From positions 6,882,001 to 6,946,000 of the forward strand of contig CP094668.1 in the NCBI GenBank assembly GCA_022836915.1: a stretch of 64,000 bases of DNA. Direction: 5' to 3'. The stretch comes from Paenibacillus sp. OVF10 (GTDB taxonomy: Bacteria; Bacillota; Bacilli; Paenibacillales; Paenibacillaceae). This document shows, one piece after another, positions 46,170 to 59,500 of this stretch. Made by a program: the position numbers and the translations under genes. The stretch's first letter is position 1; each line of letters begins with the position of its first letter. The notes below the pieces were generated by a model. It was not told where the DNA came from. It made no database searches and saw only the letters and a list, made by a program, of their open reading frames with translations.

Positions 46170-47505
46170 TTAGAAAATAATATCAATAGCCTCTAGCTCA
46201 TCTTGCTCCTGTTCGGATTGGCCGTTCAGAGAAATATCCTTGAGCAGCACCGAAGGCTGTTCGCAAATTTGGGTGATGATCACGAGCAGGTCCTGAGCGA
46301 AATTGTCGATCAGATTGCGCGTAAACAACTTGGTTGCATATTCAAACTGCCCGTTCATTCCCTCATCCAGCAACGAAATGACCAAGGTAAGGTCAAACTG
46401 GGAAACCGCATGCTTTTCTGGATAAGATTCGATCTGGATATCCCCGAAGCTTTGAACGTTATCTTCCTTCGTTTCCAGCGCAAACATGACATCGAATACA
46501 GGATTGCGGCTTTGATCGCGCGGCGCCTGCAGCTTTTTCACAAGTTCTTCAAACGGATAATCCTGATGGTCGTAGGCCCCCAGCATCGTTTCTTTGACTT
46601 CGTTCAAGTAAGCGAGGAACGTCTTCTCCCCAGATGGATAATGGCGAATCGCCAACGTGTTGACAAACATTCCGATGAGCGGCTCCAGGTCAGCATGTGT
46701 GCGGCCCGAAACCGGTGTGCCTACAATGAAATCTTCTTGTCCCGAGTACTTGCTGAGCAGGATGGAATAGGCAGCCGATAACACCATATATAGGGTAGCA
46801 CCGTTCTCATCGGCAATGCGCTGTAAGCTTTCAGTCATCTGCTTGTCGATACTGAAAGGCAACACATCTCCCTCAAAGCTGCGAGCGGCAGGTCTGACAA
46901 AGTCCGTAGGCAACTCAAGCGTTGGCAGTTCACCTTCCAACATGTCCAGCCAGTAGGCTTCCTGGCGTTTCAGCCGTTCTTTTACAGGTTCGGACTGCTG
47001 CCAAGCGGCGAATTCCTTGTATTGAATCCGAAGCGGTTCCAGTGTCTCACCGTTATACAGGCGCAGCAGCTCTTCGATGAAGATACCCATAGACATGCCA
47101 TCCGTGACGATATGATGAATGTCCAGCATAAGCAGATGACGTTCCGCTTCCCATTCAACTAAGCCCACACGCAGCAGCGGCGGCCGCTCCAAATCAAAGA
47201 CACGTACAAAGGCATCCGCAATGCTTTTAGTTTCACTTTCCGTCGCTTTTGTATACTCGACGGCAAACTCTAAGTCCGAATAAACCCGTTGTACCGGTTC
47301 ACCGTCGACCATTTCGAAGCCAGTTCGCAAAACTTCGTGACGAGCGATTAATCCTTTGAGCGCCGCCTCGAATTGATTCTGCTCCAAGCGCCCGACGAGA
47401 ACCGTCATGCCGGACATGTTGTAGCTAAGCTCGGCACCTTCCATCTGCTGCTGGATGTACAGCCGTTTTTGCACAGAGGAAAGCGGATAATACTCCCTTT
47501 TATCC
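46170..47505 (-). other. C-terminal stand-alone condensation domain (module 6 donor)
   Basis: A complete C domain (YYPLSSVQKRLYI, HHIVTDGMS, then IVGTPVSGRTHADLEP) ends the protein without an A or T domain after it; the tail is acidic (SEQEQDELEAID). It would join the Dab5 chain to a residue loaded on a separate protein, as I recall for PmxE handing to PmxA. No thioesterase is present. Confidence 0.85.
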
Positions 47506-50500
47506 AGAACCGGAATGGAGAGGAATTCCTGCTGCTCCAATCGGCTAATCACTTCAGCCATCGCTTCAATAGTCGAGTACCGGAATACATCGCGCAGTGG
47601 CAGGTCCACGTGCAGCTCCTTGTGCACCTTGCTGACCAGCGTCGTCGCCCGCAGCGAGTGACCGCCGAGGTCGAAGAAGTTGTCCGTCACACCAATCGTA
47701 ACTGACCCAAGCACGTCCTGCCAGATGGAGACCAATTTCGTCTCCAGATCGTTGCGCGGCGCCACGTATTCGCGCCCTGCACTTGCTCCCTCTTCCGGCG
47801 CCGGCAGCGCTTTCCGGTCGATTTTCCCGTTTGGTGTCAGAGGTAAATGCTCCAGCTCTACAAAGTACGACGGAATCATGTAACCTGGCAGCTCGCTGGA
47901 GATCGCTCGTTTCAGGTCGGCCGCCGTCAGTTCGATATCCGTTGTGTAGTACGCGCACAGCGCCTTTTGCCCGTTCGCATCACTTCGAACCAGCACAACC
48001 GCTTCGCGTATACCTACCACCCGCAGCAGCTGCGATTCGATCTCACCCGTCTCGATCCGGTAGCCCCGGATTTTCGCTTGATTGTCGATCCGGCCGATGA
48101 AATCCACGTTTCCGTCCTCCATCCACCGCGCCAAATCTCCCGTGCGATAAAGTCGCTCACCTACGACAAACGGACTATCTACAAACTTCTCTTCCGTCAG
48201 CTCTGGACGGTTCAAGTACCCGCGTGCAACACCGACTCCGCCGATAACCAATTCGCCCAGCACGCCGACTGGAACAGGATTCAGATGTGCATCCACGATG
48301 TAAAACTTCGCATTTAACCACGCTTTGCCAATCGGCACATGGCCTGTCTGCGGCAGTTTCTCCAACTCCTCGTCATAGAAACTGGAGTCGATTGCTGCTT
48401 CCGTCACGCCGTAGGCGTTAATGATGCGGAATGACGGGCCGAACCGTTCCTGCAAGGTACGGTAATCTGCCACACTGCAGCTGTCCGAGCTTGTGATCAA
48501 TAGCTCCATATCGCTTAATTCCAACCCCTGCTCATGCACGTACTCCATGAACGGCACGATCAGTGCCGGTGTTGATTCAAAAATCGTCACTTGCTCCCGC
48601 TCTATCCAGTAGTGCAGACGAGACGGATCGATCCTGTCGTCCTTCGGTACAATGACCATAGTACCGCCGTTGTATAACGTCCGCGCAATGTCACCCACGA
48701 ACACGTCAAACGAGAAGCTGGCGAGCTGCAACAGCCTTACCGGAAACTGATCCAACTGATATTCCCTTCGGTAGCCCGCCGCCGTGTTCACCAGGCTGCG
48801 GTGCTCAATCATCACGCCCTTCGGCTTGCCCGTCGTTCCGGACGTGTAGATGACATACGCCAAATCCTCCGGACGGGCTTCATGGAAGCTGTCCATACCG
48901 ACAACATCAACATCATTTGGATAACTCTCGCCACCACCGTTCACAGCCCCCGTTAGCTTGCCGTTGACTGGATCGGGAGCACTGCTGGAGTCTTGGCCGA
49001 AGTCCATTGGCGCATTGCTTCGTTCCTCGTTGTACGACGCTTCATCGTCGAGATACAGCACCGTCTCCAGTGCCAGTTCCTCTTCACCGAGCCAGGATTC
49101 GGCACGCTCTCGCAGCGGCGTTTGCGTCAGTAGCACCTTCGCTCCGCTGTCTTCGAGCATAAACCGCACGCGGTCTGCCGGATAATCCGGGTCGAGCGGT
49201 ACATACGCCCCTCCCGCTTTCCAGACGGCCATCACGGCCACCAGCAGGTCCACCGAGCGCTCGGCGAGAATGCCAACAATCTCCTCACGGCCAATGCCGC
49301 TTCCGCGTAGCGTAGCCGCCAAGCGATTCGCCCGCTCGTTCAGCTCCGCGTACGTTAGCCGATCGTTCTCGTATACGACGGCTTCCGCTTCCGGCGTGTG
49401 TTCCGCCTGTTCCTCGAACAGTCGATGGAACGCTACCACTGGAGCCTCTTCCGGCTGCGCAGGATTAAACGCGCCGACAATCTGCTCTTTTTCCTCTGCC
49501 GTTAACAAGTTCAGCTCGGCAATAGTCGCCGACGGGTTGCGGAGAATGGATTCAAGCAATTGCAAGTAGTGGGCAGCCAACTTCTCCATCGTTTCGGTTT
49601 TATATAGAGCCGTGGCGTATTCAAACAGATATTCCAAGCCGTCCTCAATCTCCGTAACGTCCAAGCTGAGATCGAATTTGGAAACAATTTCTTCGCTGGC
49701 ATACGTCGACAAATGAAGGCCCGGAAGCTGGATTTCCACATTTTCTGTATTCTGCAAAGCAAACATCGTATCAAACAGTGGATGACGGCGTAAATCACGA
49801 GCCACGTTTACCTTATCCACCAGTTCCTCAAACGGATAATTCTGATGTTCAAAAGCACTCAGCGTTGTCTCCCTGATTTCCTTCAAGTAGTCAAGGAACG
49901 TCTTACTGGCAGCCGGGTAACTGCGGATGGCCAAGGTATTAACGAACATCCCGATCAGCGGCTGAACGTCGCTATGATTTCTGCCCGCAATCGGCGTCCC
50001 AACCACCACGTCTTCCTGACCTGAATATTTATGCAGAAGTACTTTATACGCCGCAAGCAGAACCATGTAAAGCGTTGCGCCGTTCTCAGCTGCAAGCCGT
50101 TTCAGACCTTCGCTTTTCTCAATATTCATAAACAATTGCAGCGTGCGGCCCTCGTAGCTCTGCATAGCCGGGCGCGGATAGTCCGTCGGCGTTTCCAGAA
50201 CTGGCAGTTCTCCGCGGAACATGTCAATCCAGTAGGCTTCCTGCTTGGCAAGCTGCGTTTTCTGCTCGTCCGATTGCTGCCATACTGCATAATCTTTGTA
50301 CTGAATGCGGAGTGGCTTGAGCGGCTCCCCGCTGTACAAGTGCACGAACTCTTCGATCAGTACGTCCATTGAAACGCCGTCAGATACGATATGATGTGTA
50401 TCGAACATCAGGATGTGCCGGTCCGGCGCGAGTTCGGCAATGCCCACCCGCAGAAGTGGCGGCTTCGCTAGATCAAACGCACGAACGAATTGGCGCACCG

Positions 50501-53500
50501 TTTCTTCCGCCTGCTCCTCGCTGATCTGCACATATTCCACCTGGAAGGTGACTTCTTCGTAGATCCGCTGAACTGCTTCGCCTTCAACCATCTCAAAGCC
50601 AGTACGTAGCGTTTCATGACGAGCTACAAGCCCGCGGAACGCTTCTTCAAACCGCTGCCGGTTGAGCTGCCCTTCGAGCAGCATAGCTCCTGGTATGTTG
50701 TAGCTCAGCTCGCCTCCTTCCAGCTGGTTCAAGATATAGAGACGTTTTTGCGCGGAAGAGAGAGGATAATACTCGCTAGGTTCCGCAGCCGGAATAGCCG
50801 TAAACGAGCCGATCTCCAAACGCTCCATAGCCACAGCCATTTCCTCAACTGTCGAGTAGCGGAATACGTCGCGAAGCGGGAATTGGGCGCCCAGCTCCTT
50901 ATGCATTTTGCTGACAAGTGTTGTCGCCCGCAGGGAGTGTCCTCCGAGGTCGAAGAAGTTGTCCGTTACGCCTACCGCCTTCTCCCGAACAAGCACTTCC
51001 TGCCAAATGGCGGCCAGCTTTGCCTCCAGTTCGGTGCGCGGCGCCACGTATTCGCGGCCTCCGCCTGCTCCCCTTCCGGCGCTGGCAGCGCCTTCCGGTC
51101 AATTTTCCCATTCGGCGTTAGAGGCAATTGCTCCAGTTCGACGAAATACGATGGAATCATGTATCCCGGCAGTTGGCTGGAGATCGCACGTTTCAAATCT
51201 GCCGCCGTCAAGTCTTTTTCCACTGTATAATAAGCGCACAACGCTTTCTGCCCCTCTTGATCTTCCCTGACAACAACGACTGCTTCCTTCACGCCACCTA
51301 CACTCAGCAGTTTCGCTTCGACTTCGCCCGTCTCGATCCGGTAACCCCGGATTTTCGCCTGGTTATCGATCCGGCCGATGAAGTCCACGTTGCCGTCTTC
51401 CATCCACCGCGCCAAGTCTCCCGTGCGATACAACCGCTCACCAGCGGTGAAAGGGCTGTCTACAAACTTCTCTTCCGTCAGCCCCGGACGGTTCAAGTAC
51501 CCGCGAGCCACACCGACTCCGCCGATAACCAATTCGCCCAGCACGCCGACTGGCACCGGGTTCAGATGTGCATCCACGATGTAGAACTTCGCATTCAACC
51601 ACGCTTTGCCAATCGGCACATGGCCTGTCTGCGGCAGTTTCGCCAACTCCTCGTCATAAAAGCTGGAGTCGATTGCTGCTTCCGTCACGCCATAGGCGTT
51701 AATGATGCGGAATGACGGGCCGAACCGTTCCTGCAAGGTACGGTAATCTGCCACACTGCAGCTGTCCGAGCTTGTGATCAATAGCTCCATCCCGCTCAAC
51801 TTTAGCCCTTGCTCGTGCACGTATTCCATAAACGGTACAATCAGCGCCGGCGTTGATTCAAAGATCGTCACTTGCTCCCGTTCTATCCAGTGGTGCAGAC
51901 GAGACGGATCGATCCGGTCGTCCTTCGGTACAATGACCATGCTGCCGCCGTTGTACAACGTCCGCGCGATATCGCCCACGAAAACATCAAACGAGAAGCT
52001 GGCGAGTTGCAGCAGGCGCACCGGGAACTGATCCAACCGATATTCCCGTCGGTAACCCGCTGCCGTGTTCACCAGGCTGCGGTGCTCGATCATTACACCC
52101 TTTGGTTTACCCGTTGTTCCCGACGTGTAGATGACGTACGCCAGATCCTCTGGACGGGCTTCATGGAAGTTGTCCATACCGACAACATCAACATCATTTG
52201 GGTGACTCTCATTACGGTCGTTCACAGCACCCGTCAGCTCGCCGGAGACCAGACCTGAAACCATGCTGGAGCCTTGGACGAAGTCCATTGGTGCATTCGC
52301 TCGGTCTTCGCTGTATGACGTTTCGTCATCGAGATACAGCACCGTCTCCAGTGCTAGTTCCTCTTCGCCAAGCCAGGATTCGGCACGCTCTCGCAGCAGC
52401 GTTTGTGTCAGCAGCACCTTCGCACCGCTGTCTTCCAGCATGAACCGCACGCGGTCCGCCGGATAATCCGGATCAAGCGGTACATACGCCCCTCCCGCTT
52501 TCCAGACGGCCAGCACGGCCACCAGCAAATCCACCGAACGCTCGGCGAGAATGCCAACAATCTCCTCCCGGCCGATGCCGCTTGCACGCAACGTTGCCGA
52601 CAGGCGGTTCGCCCGCTCGTTCAGCTCCGCATACGTCAGCCGATCGTTCTCGTACACGACGGCTTCCTCTTCCGGTGTGCGCTCCGCCTGTTGCTCGAAC
52701 AGTCGATGGAACGCTGCCACAGGAGCCATTTCCAGCTGCACCGGATTAAACCCGCCGATAATTTCTTCTTTTTCCGCCGCCGTCATAAGCTCTAACTCAT
52801 TTACACGAACATTCGGATTAGCCGCAACCTGTTCCAATGCACGGGCAAAATGACCGTGCATCTGCCTGATGTCATGCTCTCTGAACGTCAGTGCATTGTA
52901 CGTAAACCGCAGCAAAATATGCTCTTCCGGAATGACGGTAATGTCCAGATCGTAGTTCGTTTGTTCCGGCGATTGGATATTAGCGATTTTCAGCGCTTCT
53001 TGTCCTCCGCCGACAACCTGCTCAATCTGTTCTTCCATCGGATAATTTTCAAAGACCATAATATGGTTGATCAAGTCGCGCTTTTGCTCGCTCAACGACT
53101 GAATTTCGAACAGTGGGAACGTTTCGTAAGCTCCCGATGCCAGCGCTTGATCCTGGGTTTTTCTCAAAATATCGGCTACCGTTTCCTCGGCTTTACCTTG
53201 AATACGGACCGGGATCGTATTAATAAACAGGCCAATCATGCTTTCGATGCCCGGAATTTCCGCCGGACGCCCGGATACAACGGAGCCGAATACAACATCC
53301 TCGCTGTTGTTGTATATCTGTAGAACCAGTCCCCATACAGTCTGCATAAACGTGTTGAGTGTCACCTGCTGCTGGCGCGCCACACGCTCAATTTGCCCAG
53401 TCAGTCCTTGGCTGAGTTCCACATCGATTTCGGCCATTTCAAAATGCTGTTTCAGCTGCGTTCTCTCCTGCGGCAGCTTGGTCTGCTGATCGTAACCCGC

Positions 53501-56500
53501 CAAATACTCCGACCAGTAACCCGAAGCTTTCGCTACATCTTGAGCTTCCAGCCATTCGATATATCGGGAGTACGAGGTAACCGGAGGAAGCTCTGGCGTT
53601 CGCTTCTCCTGAAACGCAAAGTAAGTGTCGAACACTTCCTTGATCATGAAGGACATGCACCAACCATCCATCAAAATGTGATGATGACTCCAAATCACAT
53701 GGTAAGACTCGTCGCCTGTGCGCAAAACGGTCACACGCATAAGAGCGTCTTGGGCCAAATCAAACTTGTTCGCTTTATCCGCGCTTACAAAATCGGCTAT
53801 CGTCTTCTCCGGGTGTTCATCTCTTGCCAAGCGAATATCTTCAAAATACACTTCACACTTCCGCTCGCGGAATACCACTTGAATCGGCTCGTCTCTCCAG
53901 CCGGTAATAAAATTGGTCCGCAGCGCCTCATTTCGCTGTACCAGCGTATCCAATCCGCGAGTGAAGGCTTCCAAATTCAGGCTTCCGTACAGATCAAAGG
54001 TCACCTGTTCGAAGTAAGCTTCCGAATCGGCATCCAGCAAGCTATGGAACAACATCCCTTTTTGCAGCGGAGTCAGGGTATATACATTCTCCAGTTCGCC
54101 CAGTGCCGCCGTATGTTCGGACAGCTGCTCCAGTTCCTCCACCGTCATATCTTGAAGCAGTACGTCACTAGGAGTAAGCTCCGGCCGCTCTTTGGATACG
54201 CAATGGCTGATGACTTCACGCAAACTCGATTGAAGCAGGGTGCCCAGGCGCTCAACCGTCTCCCGTTGATACTGGGTTTCCCCATAACGGATCGTGAGTT
54301 CCAACACGCCTTCCGACGCCATACCGTTGATATCGAGGACATAATCCATCACAGCATTTGGGCTTGAATCGGAGCCCGGACTGAACGGAGACGGCTGCGA
54401 GCCGCTGCTTTCGTAATCCTGATCGAACTGACCCAAATAGTTAAAACTGATCTCCGGCTCCAAAACGAAGCTCTCTCCGTCACGCGGCGCCGACAAATAA
54501 CGCCGGATGCCGTAGCCGATTCCTTTGTTCGGAATGCGGCGCAAGTTTTCTTTCACCTGTTTCACCTGATGACCGAGTGCCTGAGCGTGACCCAGCTTCA
54601 GAACAACAGGGAATTGGCTTGTAAACCAACCTACCGTGCGCGTAATGTCCACATCTGGCAAAAGTTCTTCCCGGCCGTGGCCTTCGAGATTCACCAGCAC
54701 GCGTTCCTGACTGCTCCAAGCTTGTACGGAGAGGCCCAGCGCAGTAAGCAGCAAATCATTCATTTCCGTATGGTAAGCACGGTGAGCCTGCTTCAGCAGC
54801 TGTTCAGTTTCGTCCGCTGTCCATCGAACGGTTACGAGCCCGCTGTCCTTCAGTTTGGATCTGCCTTGTTCAAAATCTTTTGGAAGCGGCTCATAGGTCA
54901 TTTGCTCAATATGCTGCCAGTACTCTCTTTCGCTTTCCATCGCTGGCCCGTTCGCATGATCAGCGAGCTGTTTCGCCCACGTTTGGAATGAATCGGTTTT
55001 GAGCGGCAGGCGAATCGGTTGCCCTTGCAGCGCCTGCTCATAGGCGGCAGCAAAATCCTCAAGCAGAATCCGCCAGGATACGCCGTCTACGACCAAGTGA
55101 TGGATTGCGATGAGCAGGTGGTCGCCGTCGTCACAGCGGAACAAGCCGAGCTTCACCAGCGGACCGTTTTCCAGATCAATGCTTGCTTGAATGTCATTTG
55201 CCTTAGCCTCTACCGCTTCTTTCACGTCGCTGGCTCCCTTGAAATCGACAACCTCCAGATCGAACAGCACTTCGTTCTCCCCGGCGCCTCGGTTCCAGGC
55301 GGTATAACAACCATTCTCGGTTTGACGATAAACCGTACGAAGAGCATCGTGATGCACGATAAGCTGACGCACCGCTTGGCGTAAAGCTTTTTCATCAAAG
55401 CCTTGCTTGGAGAACTGCATGAATGCCTGATTGTTATGATGCACATCGGCCGGATTTTGTTCAAAGAACCAGCGCTGAATTGGAGTCAGGATAACCTCTC
55501 CCGTCACTTCGGCCTGGCTTGCCGTTCTCTCCGCCGTTTGCAACCGCAAACTAAGGGCGGAAATCGTCGGGTAATGGAACAAATCTTTCATGACCAGCTT
55601 GTACCCCGTTTGCAAAAGACGAGAAGATACCTGTAAAGCTTTAATTGAATCCCCACCAAGCGCAAAGAAATTATCCATGGTGCCAACCTGATCCACGCCT
55701 AACACTGACTGCCAGACCAACGCGAGTGCTTTCTCGGCAGGAGTACGCGGCGCCGTGTATGCAGCCTCGGCACGAATGCTTCCTTCCGGCACAGGCAACG
55801 CTTTACGGTCGATCTTGCCGTTCGGTGTAAGCGGTAGTTGATCCAGACGCATGATTCGTGAAGGCACCATATGAGAAGGCAGTACGGCGTCCAGATGGGC
55901 CACAAGCCCTTCCAGATCAAAGCTGGAATCCACTACGATATACCCGCACAAATATTTCTGCCCCCGCTCGTCCGTCCGGTCGATGACAAGCGCTTGACGC
56001 ACCTCGGCAACATTTTTCATGGCCGCTTCAATCTCACCAAGCTCGATCCGGTAACCGCGAATTTTCACCTGATTGTCGATTCGGCCGATGAAATCTACGT
56101 TGCCGTCAGGCATCCAGCGTGCCAGATCACCCGTCCGGTACAACCGCTCCCCAGCGGTGAACGGGCTATCTACGAATTTCTCCGCCGTCAAATCCGGGCG
56201 GTTCAAGTAACCGCGGGCCACACCCGCTCCGCCGATAACCAGCTCGCCAAGCACCCCGATCGGCACCGGCTTCAGATTTGCATCCACGATGTAGAATCTG
56301 GCGTTAAGCCACGCTTTCCCGATTGGCACGCTGCCCGTTTTCGGCAACTTCTCAAGCGGCTCGTCATAGAAGCTGGAGTCAATCGCCGCTTCTGTTACGC
56401 CGTAGCTGTTAATAATACGGAACTGCGAGCCAAAGCGCTCCTGCAAGGTGCGGTAATCCGCTACACTGCACGCATCCGAGCTTGTGATCAGCAGCTGCAT

Positions 56501-59500
56501 CGAGCTAAGATCCAGATCCTCGGCATACACATGCTCCATGAACGGTACGACCAGCGCAGGAGTTGATTCAAACACCGTCACGGCGTAGTCGCGAATCCAG
56601 CCATAGAGGCGGTTTGGATCAATCCGGTCTTCCTTCGGCACGATGACCATCGTGCCACCGTTGTACAGCGCCCGTGCAATGTCACCAACGAACACATCAA
56701 AGGAGAAACTGGCAAGTTGCAGCAGCCGGATCGGGAACTGATCCAGACGGTAGTCCCGCCGGTAGCCCGCCGCCGTGTTCACCAAGCTGCCGTGTTCCAC
56801 TGCCACGCCCTTCGGACGGCCCGTCGTACCGGAGGTGTAGATGACGTAAGCCAGATCACCTGGCTTGTTTACATTTACCGGATTTGATGCGAGATCCGCC
56901 GCTTGTAGGTTCTGCTCAGCTTCTGCCGTGGCAGATGTTTCGACAGCAGCCATTGCCACTTGCACCGAAGCCTCCGCCTCCGCGCCTGCTTCGCCTAAAG
57001 CTTGTAGGCCCACAGCCGTTTCTGCCGCGCTGAGGCTGTACGCCGCGACGTCATCAAGTGCAAGCACCGTTTGCAGCGTTAGAGCTCCGTCGCTGCGCCA
57101 AGCTTCCGCCTGCTCCAACAGGCAGGTCTGCGTAAGCAGCACCGATGCACCGCTATCCGCGAGCATATATTCGATCCGCTCCGCTGGATAGTCGGGGTCA
57201 AGCGGTACATAAGCGCCGCCAGCTTTCCATACGGCGAGTACCCCAATCAACAGCTCCGCTGAACGGCCGGCCAGAATGCCGACCACCTGTTCCGGCTTCA
57301 CCCCGCGTGCCCGCAGTACATACGCCAAACGATTCGCTTTGGCGTTCAGCTCCGCATACGTCAGCTTGTTGTCTTCGTAGACAACCGCCAGCGCTCCCGG
57401 AGTTCGCTCCGCCTGCTCCTCGAACAGCTCGTGGAACGTACTCTCTCTCCAAGACTCCTCTGCTTCCAAACTTGTATCCTCTGTGGCGGATTGCTTTGCA
57501 AGAGCCGAAGAAGACACGTCAAACCCAACCAATAAATTATCCTTTTCGCTGTCTGTTAACATGTCCAAATCTGAAATCTGCGCACCCGGCTGAGCCAGGA
57601 TCGACGCCAAAAGTTGCTCGTAATGACCCGCCAGCCGTACCATCGTTTCCTGTTTAAACAACGAGGTAGCGTACTCGATCTTGCAAACCAACTCGTTACC
57701 CTCTTCCACGATATCCAAGCTAAGATCAAATTTCGCCGTCTTTTCCTCGATGTCAAACAGCGACCATTCCAGGCCTTCCAGGGTTAAATCCAGGCTTTCG
57801 TGCTTTTGCAAAGAAAACATGGTATCAAACAGCGGATTCCGGCTTAAATCCCGGCTCACCTGAAGAGCTTCTACCAGCTCCTCAAACGGATAGTCCTGGT
57901 GTTCGTAGGCTCCAAGCGTCGTTTCCTTCACTTCCTGCAAGTAATCCATGAACGTCAGCTCTGCCGTCGGACCCAAGCGAAGGGCCAGCGTATTGACAAA
58001 CATGCCGATAATCGGCTGCAAGTCGGCGTGAGAACGAGCGGCAATCGGAGTACCGACCACGATATCTTCCTGTCCCGCATATTTATGAAGCAATACGGAG
58101 TACGCAGCCAGCAGAAGCATGTACAGCGTTGCCCCCAAATCGCTGGCAAGCTGTTTGAGAGCTTCTCCTTTCTCCGCATCTAGCGTAAACGTGAGCGTTT
58201 GACCCTCAAACTGCTGAACGGCTGGACGGGAGTAGTCAAGAGGCAGCTCAAGAACCGGAAGCTCGGAGCTGAATACCCCGCGCCAGTATTCCTCCTGTTG
58301 TTTGATGCGTTGACGCTGTTCCTCGGATTGCTGCCAAACGGCGTAATCCTTGTATTGAATCCGCAGCTCTGGCAGTTCTCCCCATTGTATAGCCGCACGA
58401 ATTCACGCAGCAGCACATCCATGGAAAGGCCGTCGGAAGCAATGTGATGCATATCCAGCGCGAGCAGGAATTTTTCTTTCTCCAATTCAATCAACAGGGC
58501 GCGCAGCAAAGGCGGCTGGGTCAAGTCAAAAGGCTGAATGAAGCCTTCGAGAATGGCTGCAACCTGATCTTCGCTTGCTTGAATCTTCTCGACCTTGAAA
58601 GCGACGAGCGGATGAATACGCTGAACCGGCTCCCCATTCATGATTTCAAAACCGGTGCGAAGCATATCGTGCCGGGCCATCAAAGTAGTCAGCACATCTT
58701 CTACTTTTGCCTCGTTCAAAACCCCTTCCAATTGTAAGGCGCTTGGAAGGTTATAATTCAGCTCCAAGCTATCCAGCTGGTGCAGGACGTATAGCCTTTT
58801 TTGTGCAGAGGAAACCGGATAGTATGCTTTCTCTTCCGCTTTTGGAATCGAGCTGTGCTGCGATTCTTCCAAGTTGGCAATAGCCCCAGCCATCGACTCT
58901 ACCGTCATATAGCGGAACACATCGCGCAGCGGAAGTTCAACGTTCATTTCCTTCCGAATCTTGCTGACAAGGTTTGTCGCCCGCAAGGAATGCCCTCCGA
59001 GCTCGAAGAAATTGTCCAGGACTCCAATGCCGGAGTAACCCAGCACTTCCTCCCAAATTTTCACAAGCTGGGACTCCGTAAGGTTACGCGGCGATACGTA
59101 TTCGACGCCCGTTTGCAAGCCGCCTTGAGGCTCCGGCAGCGCTTTGCGATCCACTTTGCCGTTGGACGTCAGCGGCATGCGTTCCAGCTGCATGAAGTAC
59201 GACGGGATCATGTATCCCGGCATTCCCTGGGCCAGCAAGTTTCTCATTTCGCTGACCGTCAGCGTCCGGTCCGCCACAAAGTAGGCAACAAGCGCCTTTT
59301 CGCCCCCGTTGTCCTGACGGGCGAGCACCACCGCTTCTTCCACGCCCTCCACGTTCAGAAGTTGTGTCTCAATTTCGTCCAACTCGATACGGTACCCGCG
59401 GATTTTGACCTGATGGTCGATCCGGCCGAGGTATTCAATGTTGCCGTCCGGTAGCCAGGCCGCCAAGTCACCCGAACGGTACAGTTTCTCCCCATCCGCA

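Noticed and set aside
46170..47510. Thioesterase or terminal reductase at the end of the NRPS
   Set aside because: No GxSxG motif or reductase motif; the tail is a complete C domain.
53393..54367. 324-codon plus-strand open frame inside the NRPS, and many similar ones
   Set aside because: Antisense shadow of the G+C-rich synthetase; no ribosome site or domain, and the minus-strand frame is fully explained by E and C domains.
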